Positions 12,063 to 22,035 of a stretch of DNA of 64,000 nucleotides are shown here, piece by piece (positions within the stretch are counted from its first letter, which is position 1; each line of letters opens with the position of its first letter). Source of the stretch: Orychophragmus violaceus. Its lineage: Eukaryota; Streptophyta; Magnoliopsida; Brassicales; Brassicaceae. A program made the position numbers and the translations under genes. A model generated the notes under the pieces. The model made no database searches. It saw only the letters and a list, made by a program, of their open reading frames with translations, and had not been told where the DNA came from. Location of the stretch: contig CM058240.1 of the NCBI GenBank assembly GCA_030180135.1, positions 75,387,581 to 75,451,580 on the forward strand, in the 5' to 3' direction.

Positions 12063-12676
12063 CTATTGAGATTTCTTGAAGAAAGGACCCAATAACAAAT
12101 TTATCATGTCCTCTGATGTTGGATCTCTGGTTCCATTTCCTTGAGATGATGTCAGATTTGATTCATCGGCATCCATTGTTGATTCAGATGTTGACAAGCT
12201 CCTCTGCTCATTTCTTGTCTGGTCTTCTTCACCTTTGACATACTGGGAATTCAAGTGTATAAATCAGAAATGAATAAGGGGGGGCCTTGAGCATCAAATT
12301 CACAAAATCACTAATAGCAAAATTATACCTCTTGAGCAAAACTTAATAAATCATCAACCGTGAGATCCTCATCTTCTGGACCAGTCACGGATTGTATAAT
12401 CTCAGGACTCTTGTCATCGCGGCCAATACTAGGCTTGGCCTCTTCTTCTTTGTTTTTGCTACGAACTCCTCGTCTTCCCTTCATCACCACCTTTTTGGGT
12501 TCCGCGGAATCATCGAGTTTTACGCTTCTTCTCGGTCGTTTCTCGGCCTTTTTCTTGGGAGATTCAAGTTTTCTTCTGCCCTCGTCACTTTCTTTTCGAT
12601 TGCTTGTACCAGTTACACCGGAGGACGCGCCGGCGAGCATCCACGGCGGTAACCGCCTCACATTTCCATCCATCAA
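12063..12676 (-). CDS. Unknown 175-aa basic/acidic nuclear-type protein, two exons
   Basis: I do not recognise the family. Exon 1 runs from ATG at 12676 to 12329 (116 codons). An 86-bp GT...AG intron (12243-12328) follows, and exon 2 (12242-12063) ends in TAG; the phase is 0 and the joined frame is open. The N-terminus carries RRLPPWMLAG. Residues 25-85 are strongly basic (SPKKKAEKRPRRSVK, KGRRGVRSK), looking like nuclear localisation signals. Then comes an acidic segment (GPEDEDLTVDDLLSFAQE) and a hydrophilic tail ending NLLLGPFFKKSQ. No membrane segment or signal peptide is visible. A site II promoter lies about 60 bp upstream. Open frame, clean intron and promoter suggest a working host gene, perhaps chromatin- or RNA-associated. 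Confidence 0.75.
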
Positions 12677-12732
12677 AAAGTGACCTTCCGTTCTTCGCTC
12701 TCTTGGAGAAATCAGTATAAGGGTTCATAGAT

Positions 12733-12746
12733 TGGGCCTAAGCCCA
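12733..12746 (-). promoter_or_regulatory. Palindromic site II pair upstream of the 175-aa gene
   Basis: TGGGCCTAAGCCCA contains two inverted TGGGCY site II elements, 57 bp upstream of the start codon of the minus-strand gene. Such elements mark housekeeping and growth-related plant promoters. Confidence 0.6.
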
Positions 12747-13045
12747 TTTATATCATTAAAACCCAATTCCATCAGCTTATTTTTTTCCTGTACAGAATCC
12801 AATCTCTATCCCCATGAAGTGCCGAGTAAGGGGAGGTTATCGCATTGGGGAAGATTTGAGAGACTAATTTGAGCGACTTCCAACATCAAAATATATTTAA
12901 CAAATGCAAGTTGTTGTAGAGGATAACTGAAATCCAAGATACATGCAAGTTGTAGTTTTGGTGATTTAACAAATGGCAAAACTAGATCAAAAAGAGAAAA
13001 ATGTTGCTTGTATTAGATCGATATCGGTTACAAAGAGAGATTTAA

Positions 13046-13824
13046 GAGGTGATTGGAGAGAGTGCTGTGAAAGCTTTGGAAAATAGTTATTTTTGTTGTA
13101 GCTTTAATATGGAAATCAATCATGCCGTACATTTGAAAAAAAAAATACTCACAACACACAAAAAATAATTTTTTTTTATTTGGCTGTGGAAAACTATTTT
13201 TCTAAAGCACCAAAATTTTGGTTCACTTTTTTTTTTCCTACATTTTTTTCTTCTCAATTTCATTTTTTTCTTCATTTGCTTGTTTTAACCCAAGAATATA
13301 TATAGCGTATGTTATGTATATATATATATATGTATAAACTAATTTCTTCAACAATATACATGCAATATATATTGCCGAACAAATTTATATTATGCAAAAA
13401 TATGCATACATAATATTATTTATCTTAAAATACATGTCTTATTTTTACAATATGATATGGATTGTTGAGCATTTTATATGATAAATTGATATGGCTTGGT
13501 ATATATTTATATAATAATTTTATGTAAGCATATGATATATGTACATAAATAGTTTTTAACCTATTCTTTATAATATCATAGTATATAAGATTTATCGTAT
13601 ATACATAGTAAATAAATTTTACTATTCTTTTATATATGTTTATAATGTTATGTGTTTAAATTTTTATATATATTATAGATTTTCCCAATTATTAATATTA
13701 TATAAAATATAAACAATCATACTTTTTTTAGAAAAGTCACATCCAAAATCATACAATCAAAAATTCTACAACTAAAATTTATACACCTATAAATCGAAAG
13801 CTACAGCTGTTACCAATCAAGCCC
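13046..13824. mobile_element. Harbinger-like MITE, diverged
   Basis: The left end GAGGTGATTGG...GCTGTGAAAGCTTT and the complement of the right end (GGGCTTGATTGG...AGCTGTAGCTTT) form an imperfect terminal inverted repeat. The flanks are TTAA (13042-13045) and TTAA (13825-13828), compatible with a TWA-type target. The interior is non-coding and AT-rich with a (TA)n run near 13317. The terminus matches that of the MITE at 55596-55958, so both probably belong to one family. Confidence 0.5.
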
Positions 13825-13828
13825 TTAA

Positions 13829-14583
13829 AGAATCTCTTAGCTCTCCATAACATGATGATCGATCTCTTGATAACTCTTCCCTTAATCCATAAGATTAGTA
13901 TATGATAGAGTAATATATAACCTAGACTAACCATAATTACTTAAAAGTAACCATGATTACTCTTATTTATTTTGCAACCTTATAGATATTAAAAGTAACT
14001 TCACATATCAGTTGTTTTTCTCACTGTGGATACAATGAGTTTCATGTTTGTGTTCAGCATAAGAAATCCATTATTGTCCTTCTTGAATACTTCTTACAAT
14101 TTCTTCAGCTAGGAGTCTGTAAGGATTAATAACCAATCCTTTCTTTCTTTTTTAGAAAAGCAACCAATCCTTTTTGTTTCTTCTAGCTACTTTTTGTATG
14201 TGTGGGTGAGCATTAGTCTATCTTTTTTTAGTCTGTATAATCAGAGTTTCTGGAAATCAATTACAGATTACAGATTAAGGTGCCAATACAAATGGAGAGA
14301 GAAGAAAAAAAGTCAATTGCAATTAGTTTTGGTAGTAACAAATTGCATGTGTAATTTAGAGCATGTTGTTAAAAATTGAAGAATAAATTCATAGAAAATT
14401 GTGGTCAACGGCTGACTATTCTAAATCTGGCTGGACAGGCGTGGAGTATATTGCCCATCCTCTTATTTGTGGATACCATGTAGGTGTATAACATTAAGAT
14501 TTATTTTATAGTTATGTATATCCAAACCGGACAATAAGAAAACAATTGTACACGTTAATAATCGGTAGGCCCTAGGATGAAGC
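13829..14583. other. AT-rich host intergenic DNA
   Basis: I see no gene, repeat boundary or RNA structure here. It runs up to the 12-bp duplication that marks the outermost insertion at 14584-14595. Confidence 0.4.
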
Positions 14584-14595
14584 TATAGAAGCAGA
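14584..14595. repeat. Left target-site duplication of the outer insertion
   Basis: tatagaagcaga here is identical to 46294-46305. The host locus lacked all 31.7 kb between them. The right copy follows the 5' TC of a Helitron-like element by one base, because that Helitron landed at the retroposon edge. Confidence 0.65.
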
Positions 14596-14643
14596 TTTTT
14601 TTTTTTCTGAACTAAAATTTTTAACTAAAAAGAGGTGAAATGT

Positions 14644-15847
14644 CAGGATGTCCTTTATCAAAAGTAAAAGGTTCACCCTAATGTTTTCTTTCCCAGGCTC
14701 GTACTTCGAGGAGCGCCGCTTTCATTTCTTCGGTCTTCCAGGCGGTTGGCGAGGAGAACCACCGTCGGGAGCTTTGTTTTCGTTGTCTTCGTTAGCTGCC
14801 CGTGTCCTTCCGCTCTCGATCTCCGTCCATCCACCGGTTTCTTCCTCCTTCTCTCTGCCGGCGTCTTCTCCCTTTGTCTCCGTCGTCGCTGCGGTGTGTG
14901 TTGCTCGGCTCCAACAAGTCTTTGGTTCGACGGAGTTATGGTCTTGTTTCCGCGTCAGATTTGTTGGCTCTTCGTCGGTCGTTGTTGCGGTTCTCCGTCT
15001 CCGGTTGCGACTGACTATCAATTGGGCGGGTTTGGTTTAATGTTTGGTTTAGCTCTGTCGATTTGTGACCTCTACTGGTTTGTCTCGGGTATTGGTGTGT
15101 TGTTGTTGAGTTTGATAAGGGTGATGCTTAGGGAGTAGTTCTTGTAAGTCGTTGGTTTGTAGGGGCGTGAACGTCGAGGATTTTTTTGGATTTTTAGCTT
15201 TAGCTTGTTCTTTCGGTCTGCTTAATGTTTTGTTTTTAGGATTTTAGGATAAATTGGTGATTTGGATTTGGCTTTGGTTTCTCAACTTGGATTTTGGTGG
15301 CTAACTTGTTTCTTTTAAGAGTGCTTTTCAATCGGGGTTCAAGGTTTAGATCGGTTTTGGGATTGTTTAGACTTCGTTGGAGATTTGGTTTCGTGTAGGC
15401 TTCTATATAGGGTTAGATTAGACGTGTATGAGCGCGTCTTTCCCGCATCCGAGAGAGGTTCAGGAGAACTTTCTTAGGTTCTTTCTTGTCGGATTATGAA
15501 GTCTTGTTTCTGGGTTCTGGGTTAGTGAGAAAGTGTCTCTCTGTGAGTCTCCAGGTTGTTGATGTTGTCGCTTGGTGAGTCGTGGGCTACGGCGATTTAT
15601 CTCGCTCTTTCTTCTTTTGCGGTTGCCACAAATTCCAAGTTTGAGTTGCTATTGTTATCTTTTGGTTTTATCGATTTATGTTGCCTGTTCTGTGGGCTGT
15701 GGTTGCCTGGTATGTGGGTTGTGGTTGCCTGTTGTTTGGGCTTTGGTTGCCTGTTGTGTGGGCTTTAGTTTCCTTTGCTTAGGGTCTTGTATTAAACTCA
15801 CGTATTTCAGTTTCATGAATATAATCCCATCAGTTGACAAAAAAAAA
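14644..15847 (+). mobile_element. Non-autonomous poly(A) retroposon (ii)
   Basis: This 1204-bp plus-strand unit ends atcccatcagttgac followed by poly(A) (about 15839-15847). It is flanked by a 12-bp duplication with one mismatch: GAGGTGAAATGT (14632-14643) and GAGATGAAATGT (15848-15859). The leader is C/T- and CG-rich (14700-15030). Several frames stay open by composition there, but none shows conserved protein motifs. It interrupts the minus-strand retroposon (iii) close to that element's 3' end. Confidence 0.7.
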
Positions 15848-16721
15848 GAGATGAAATGTTACAACATGAGAATATATGAAATACAATAGAACAACAGTAG
15901 GAGCAAAAAGCTTCTAACTTACAACAAACAGAAGAGAGAAAGGTTACAAAAAGGATACTGGCACAAACAAGACTGAGAAACTTAGTCAGCTCTAAGAAAA
16001 TAGTTACGTCACAGCCTACACGTACACACGGACGATGACAAAAGGTAGAAGCAAAAGCGTGAGAAGCCCAAACCCAGAACCCAAAAGAGGCAGCCGAACC
16101 CACAAACTGCAATGAGCTGATGCAAACGCACAATCTAACCACACCTTTCGACCGCGGATGAGGGCCAAAGGGGACATAAAACCAAAGGAAACATAAGCAT
16201 CAGACATGAACAAGACCAAGCCGTGACCCAAAGATACTTCAACAGGACTCCAGCAGTGCAAGGAGGAGCCGAGAGTTCAACATGAACTGTCTAAAGACAG
16301 AACCAGAACAACAAGACATATAAACAAAGAAGGAGGCAGACCATCCAGCTGAACACAAAACAAGCGGGAAAGGACAAAGTCACCGACAAAGTAAACCGAA
16401 GAAGAACTCACCTTTGACCAAATACGTCGCCGGAGGAGGGAAAGCCAGAGGAGGAGAAGGGATCGCCGCAACGAAACAGAGATGAACTCGGAGCAAGAGA
16501 CTCAACAACCGTTGAATCCATCCTCGAGATTCAAATCAAGGAGAGAAAAAATCCGGGCCCAAACAAACTCAGAACAGCGCTGCTACTGAGCACCACCACG
16601 ACCCGGCAAGGAGGCGCAACACGACAAGGAAACACCAGAGCAAGAGGAGAGAGAGAGAGAACTGACAGGAAAAAATCTCGCCGTCCTCAAATGAGACAAA
16701 TAACCAGACATAGAGACATAC

Positions 16722-17260
16722 TGTGAGATCCGGGATTCACACTAAGAATTTGTATTCGTGGATTTGGACTTTTGGATATAGAAATGGTATAGTTTCCTAT
16801 GAATCAAAGACTTTATTGAGATTGATCGTCGAGATAGAACAAACACAGTCGAGAAGAGAGTACAAAGTATAGAATCAAGCTATCTAGTCGAAGTGTTCTT
16901 AGCCTAGGTTGGAATTGTCTTTAATGAGCCGCCACTTCTCTTCTTAAATAGCCTCGATTCTGATCTCCTCGTCCCGATCTTTCGGCCTCGTCGTTGTAAC
17001 GATCTCCGAGATTTATGCGGATCAGTTGAACTGGCGAAGACCGAGTTGCTCTATCTCCACGTCATCCTCTGCCGAGCTCAAGCTCGATTGTCTCCGGCTT
17101 CGGCATCGTCTGGGCCTCTCCAAGGCATTTGCTTCGCTTGGGCCCAACAAGAGAGTTAGCTCTCGAACCTGTCTTTGATTCTGGAATGGGCTCGTAATTA
17201 CGGGCTTTTGTCTTGTATGTTAATGGGCCGGATTTCCTAGGGGGAAATCCAGTACCAACA
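16722..17260 (-). repeat. Tat element 3' LTR
   Basis: Read on the minus strand it runs TGTTGGTACTGG...CGGATCTCACA, 539 bp. It differs from the 5' LTR at about seven positions (for example aagctcg/gagctcg near 17081, tttgcttcg/ttttcttcg near 17130). Confidence 0.93.
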
Positions 17261-17277
17261 ATAGCCCCCCAGCCCAT
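17261..17277 (-). promoter_or_regulatory. Tat polypurine tract
   Basis: On the minus strand GGGCTGGGGGGCTAT immediately precedes the 3' LTR, in the correct place to prime plus-strand DNA synthesis. Confidence 0.7.
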
Positions 17278-17841
17278 TGAATTCGAGAAGTCGAGGTTAA
17301 TGGGCGGTGGACGTTCTTGGGAAGAGGCGCGTGCCTCGGATGTGACAAATCTAATGATTATTTTCGCCCCATCCGTGGATCTTGTTTTAATCCGATGGTT
17401 AGGAATGAGCGCGTGCAACGGACTGAACTGCTTTTCAGCGTGTCTGCAGTCGTTGCGTGTGTGGATTTTTAGAATCCATTTCCCACCGTAGATCTGGTCG
17501 ATCGTTAACGGCTCAGATTCGAAGATTGCGAAGCGTCTTCTCGGGCTCGTTCTTTTTTGATGGCGTGACCCAATTACTGCGTGTTTTGTAGCCGTTGATC
17601 TGAGATCAACGGCTGGCAAGAGGGAAGCGAGGGGTCCGAGTCATCTCGATCCTACCAGAAATTAATGCGAGTAAGGAGTCGTACGGGCGATACTGCGCAC
17701 AATCTTTGATATAAATAATCATTCGCATTGTTTGAAGGAAGTCCTTTGCTTTCCTACTCTTAACCTGTTCGAACTTTTTCTCCCTACTTCCTTTGTCGTT
17801 AGAGAAAAAGTTTTTCTTTCAGAAACTTCCCTTTTTCCTTC

Positions 17842-18946
17842 ATGGCTTCTAGGGATCCTGCGGGAGCGAGTACGAGTGCGGCGGCGGGGTCGTTTGGACC
17901 GCACCGGCCGTCTTCGTTAACCGTGGACCGTATACAGCAATTGAGGGTGCTCTGCCGGATTCCGACGGAAGTTGAAATCGTCATCCCTTCTTCGGCGGTA
18001 TCCCCCAAAACGATCATAGAGGGGTACTGCTGTGCCTCCTATACATATTTCGAAAAATGTGGGCTTTTCTTTCCCATTCCTCGCCTCGTCTTCTTGGTGT
18101 TGGCCCAACTCCAGATGGCTTTTTATCAGATGACGCCGAATTTCGTTCGGTACGTTATCGGACTCGGAGTTAGGGCTGCGGAGGAAGGGATTGAGTTCGG
18201 TCCCGAGGAGTTAATGCGGGTTTGCTCGGTGAGGCAAGATTCCCGCTTTCCGGGGTCGTACCGTCTTTCCCCCCCGGTTTGGGAGGATCTTGGACGGTCT
18301 CCCGCCGAGGGAAGGGTGGAGGGACCAATATTTTTTATTTAGGACGACTCATCACTCGGTCGGAGAGTTTGATTGCTAGGTCGTTCCCTCGCGGTGGGCT
18401 GCCGACGTTGGTGAGGCTTTCTTACTGCTATTTTGGTTATTATCTTCTCGTGTCAGTTTGATCCCTGACGTGCTTCGTTCTATATTGCAGAGTTCCCTGA
18501 ATCGCTCGACCTTAATCCAGTCACGGAGGCCTTAATAGCCCATTTGAGGAGAGGTTCGTTAACTGAGACAGTTTCACGGTCGAGCGTGTACAGGCTGCCT
18601 TGAGGGTCAATCCGAGAGGGGTCCCGCAGGGTCGGTCCCGGGTCTTTCGGGAGCAAACCTTTCCTCCTGTACCTCGCGGGACTTCTATGGGTCGAACCGT
18701 GCGACCTCCGCTTCGCATATTCGAGCGGGCAAGAGAAGGTGAGTTTTCTGTTTGTGACATTCGGCTCGTCATTATTTGGGAAGAGTCTAACAGACTTCTC
18801 CCCTTTTTTTTTTATTCTACAGGTCGCCCTTCCTCGGGCGTGGACTCGGATTCCAGCACCCCATCTCACGAGAAGCTATCTCGTAGGTCGAGGAGTCGCC
18901 GGAACGGAAAGGACCCCATAGATCTGGCAAAAAGGGTGGAGGATGG
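17842..18946 (+). pseudogene. Tat antisense extra ORF, 5' part (gypsy-type transposon domain)
   Basis: This ORF lies opposite to gag-pol. It starts MASRDPAGASTS and contains the plant 'putative gypsy type transposon' domain at residues about 60-135 (YFEKCGLFFPIPRL, FYQMTPNFVRYVIGLG, EEGIEFGPEELM). Exons are separated by short introns, with an acceptor near 18490, and coding continues to KDPIDLAKRVEDG. It stops there because the Copia element inserted at 18947; the remaining exons are at 25872-27096. The family is found in plant retrotransposons and has no established enzymatic role. Stops in the intron-exon region suggest decay. It is GC-rich compared with its surroundings. Confidence 0.75.
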
Positions 18947-19408
18947 TGTTGGGATTGTGTCCTGAAATCACACTTGTACTCTCTCCTGATAGTAGTTGTG
19001 AATCGAGATCAATCGTTTGTATAATACTGGTGATTGTAATGCTTTGCTAGAAGCCTCTTGTAATCTGTAAGTTGTAGACTTACTGCCAGTATTATATGAT
19101 CCTATAGGGTCACACACCTAAGCAATCTGGAAGCTAACATATGGGAATGATCATTTGATAATGATCAAGTTGATGTGTATTGGATACACATTGACATAGA
19201 GTTTTATGATGTATGTGTCGATCGATACATGAGTGTGTCGATCGATGCATGCTTTTCGAGAAGGTGTGTCGATCGACACAGTAAGTGTGTCGATCGATGC
19301 ATATCGGGTTTTGACATAAACGAGTCGGGCTTATCCGACGGTTTGTCATGTCAATTCCAGGTCGATATATAAAGGCTTATATGGTCGACCTGGAGCCCTA
19401 GCCGTCAC
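18947..19408 (+). repeat. Copia 5' LTR, lacking its 3' third
   Basis: It matches 25187-25648 except for about three substitutions and one 2-bp indel. Homology stops at gccgtcac. The following 218 bp of the 3' LTR, down to ATCCAACA, are missing, and the primer site follows within four bases. A deletion therefore removed the R/U5 side. The TATA-like atatataaagg at about 19364 remains. Confidence 0.88.
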
Positions 19409-20300
19409 TAGTGGTATCAGAGCGTTGTTAGGGTTTAGCTATTGAATCTGATGCAATTAATTCGAAAACTGGGTTTGTTGAATTGTTGATTGCCTGCTGA
19501 AATCGAGTTTTAACATGTTAATCTCGGATTAAAATCTTCTGTTGAAAATTTGATATCTGTGTTTTTCGCAGTGTATCGATCGTTGCAAGGATGCATCGAT
19601 CGATGCAGAGTGAAAACACGTAAACTCTTAGAGTTTGTCGCAGCGTGTCGTTCGTTGCAAATCGTGCATCGATCGACACAGAGCGAAAACTCGCAAACTA
19701 TTTAGGGTTTGTCGCAGCGTGTCGATCGTTGCAAAGCGTGCATCGATCGACACAGAGCGAAAACTCGCGTAAAATAATTTTAGGGTTTTCGCACAGCATC
19801 GATCGATGCACTGGGTGTGTCGATCGATGCATCGCGAATTCGCCTATTAAATCATTGGTTTTCGATCTAGAAATCGCACTGTGTCGATCGCCACACTGGG
19901 TGCATCGTTCGACGCAGGCTGTGCGAAAGGATAGATTGGTTCAATTGGATTGATCCGGTTGTCTCGCATGGTTATGTCAGTTTAATTCGATTAAAATTCC
20001 CTGATTCTCTACTGTATCGATCGACACAGGTTAGGTGTCGGTCGATACAGGCCTTGTGATGGTTGAATCGGTTCAATTGGATTGAACTGGTTATCATACT
20101 TGGTTAAGGTAGATTGGTTAAGATCAGTTTAATTGGATAAGTCGGCTCAATTGGATTGGACCGGTTATCGCGATTAATTAAAACTGGTTGAATCGGTTCG
20201 ATTAGATGAACTGGTCAAATTGGATTTGACCGGTTATCTCGAATAATCTGAAGGTTGCATATCAAGAGTCGACCAAGTGTGTCAGTCGACACATATGGTG
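19215..20300 (+). repeat. Array of 16-bp TCGATCGA dyads in Copia LTR and leader
   Basis: At least 17 copies of a dyad with consensus TGYRTCGATCGAYRCA occur here: four in the LTR (from about 19217, 19233, 19265 and 19285) and about 13 in the leader to 20294. Many are arranged as pairs 4-25 bp apart, often one gtgtcgatcgttgca-like and one tgcatcgatcgacaca-like. Variants hit the core (tcgttcg, tcggtcg, tcagtcg), as expected of decaying copies. The four LTR copies recur in the 3' LTR (25457-25542). Open frames through the array (CVDRH/CVDRC repeats) are a by-product. Confidence 0.9.
19412..19423 (+). promoter_or_regulatory. Copia primer binding site (initiator tRNA-Met)
   Basis: TGGTATCAGAGC is the standard 12-nt plant Copia site complementary to the 3' end of initiator methionine tRNA. 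Confidence 0.9.
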
Positions 20301-21120
20301 ACGATGCGAACCGTAATCGTTTGGTTTTGAACCAAATGATTAAGAAACGAACCGAATGACCTTACCCACTGAAATTAGAACGATTAAAACTTAATTAAAA
20401 TTAAAAGTTAAAAAATGTTCTAAACCTATTTAGTACACATTGGATGTGTGTTAAATCGAAGCTTAGTTATTCAATATGGTCAACTGTCAAGACTCGTTTC
20501 GTTGTTGGATAGTCTTGCCAAGAGCTTGGTATCCACAATTACGTGAGTAAGGCAGATAGTAGCGTTGATGGTCTTGCACTGCTTGACATCTACTATTATG
20601 TGACCTAAGAGATTGAATTACTAATCTTTTAAAGTTCCATTTCCTCAACTAAATATCAAGTGATCTTGATGTCTTGCCCAATCTTGTCTACTGTCAAGAC
20701 TCGTGTCATTTGTTGGATAGTCTTGGAGTCCTTGGTATCCACTGCAACATGAGTTAGGCATGTGGTCATTGACAGACTTGCAGTGCGACTGTCAGTGATT
20801 GCAAGACAGAAGAGATTGGTTTACTTTACTGGGCTGTCAGAAGTTCTGGGCCCAGAGACGTCAGAGGGGATGAGACATGGATTGTCTCATATACGACCAA
20901 GAATTGTACTGAGTACAATTAGCAATGGATTGCTTACCTAGATTACTAAACTCTGAGTAATGACGAGTCGTCCACTCAGATTTTAGTGATGTATGGATCT
21001 TGGATTATTATATTCATAGAGGAAACGTTGTTTGAATATAATGCGAGTTTTCTTATTGGATAAGATTCCTCATTTCCTGAAATCATAACTAAAATTTTCT
21101 TTGATTAAATTTTCCAGCCT

Positions 21121-22035
21121 ATGTCTAAAACTACCTTCTCGTTACGACCCGTTCTTGAGAATGACAAGTTAAATGGGTCAAATTTCCTGGATTGGTATCG
21201 CAATTTGAGATTAATCCTCAAGCAGGAGAGTAAGGACTATGTCCTTGAGAAAGCTCTTCCAGAAAGACTTGGGGCCAATCGCTCGAATGCAGTATATAAT
21301 GCTTGGAATAAGCATTATATTGATGTGGTAGATGTGCGTGGTCTGATGTTGGCTACCATGAACTCGGACTTGAAGAGTCAATACGAGAACATGGAGTCGC
21401 CTATAGAGATGATCACCAGCCTGAAACTGAAGTTTCAGGATCTGGCACGAGTTGAGAGATTTCAGTTGGTGAAGTCTCTCACTGGGTGCAGACTACCAGA
21501 GGATGTTCCAGTGAGTCCTCATGTCATTAAAATGATGGGTTACGTTGATAACCTAGGGAAACTGGATTGTCCTGTCAGCTTAGAGTTGGCAACTGACATC
21601 ATTCTGCAGTCACTGCCATCAAGCTATGATAAGTTCATTAAGAACTATATTAAGAAAGCCTTGACGAAGACGTTGACTGAGCTGCATGGCATGCTCAAAA
21701 CAGTAGAGCAAGACATCATAAAGGGTAAAAGATTTGAGAAATCTTGTGTTGGCAAGGGTAGAGGCAGGGCCGTCCAGATTTGGAATCAGGATAAGCCTGT
21801 GTCATCTTATAAGCCCAAGTCCGGCCCATCTGGTGTTAGAAAGTGCTTCTACTGTAATGAGTATGAGCATTGGAAGAGAGATTGCATTAAATTCTTGGAA
21901 GATTCACAAGAGATGAAGAAGATGTACGGTACTTCTTCTTCAGGTATTGTGTTATTATTTCAAGTTCTACGTAAGTATTGGATACTGGTTGTGGTACTGA
22001 TATTTTGGAAATATGCAGGGCCTAAGCAACAGTAG
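21121..22035 (+). CDS. gag: Copia Gag protein
   Basis: This is a 304-aa ORF starting MSKTTFSLRPVLENDKLNG. It has the N-terminal region typical of plant Copia Gag (NFLDWYRNLRLIL), the UBN2-like central domain (about residues 60-215) and one zinc knuckle CX2CX4HX4C, CFYCNEYEHWKRDC, at about residues 242-255. Gag forms the cytoplasmic particle and packages RNA. The frame is open and the knuckle intact, unlike the pol that follows. The last ~35 residues (LRKYWILVVVLIFW) look out of frame, so the original Gag-Pol fusion is probably lost soon after the knuckle. Context suggests a gag-only, trans-mobilised element. Confidence 0.85.
   Translation: MSKTTFSLRPVLENDKLNGSNFLDWYRNLRLILKQESKDYVLEKALPERLGANRSNAVYNAWNKHYIDVVDVRGLMLATMNSDLKSQYENMESPIEMITSLKLKFQDLARVERFQLVKSLTGCRLPEDVPVSPHVIKMMGYVDNLGKLDCPVSLELATDIILQSLPSSYDKFIKNYIKKALTKTLTELHGMLKTVEQDIIKGKRFEKSCVGKGRGRAVQIWNQDKPVSSYKPKSGPSGVRKCFYCNEYEHWKRDCIKFLEDSQEMKKMYGTSSSGIVLLFQVLRKYWILVVVLIFWKYAGPKQQ

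Noticed and set aside
12360..12683. Plus-strand 107-aa and 86-aa frames over the 175-aa gene
   Set aside because: Shadows of the minus-strand exon, which has a consistent intron, phase and promoter.
14722..15138. Serine/arginine-rich protein genes in 14.6-15.1 kb
   Set aside because: Several overlapping frames on both strands are open because of composition; the region is the leader of a poly(A) retroposon with exact target duplications.
19134..19953. Open frames made of CVDRH/CVDRC-like repeats on both strands
   Set aside because: They are translations of the TCGATCGA dyad array; the repeats lie in an LTR and leader and no start or conserved domain supports a protein.
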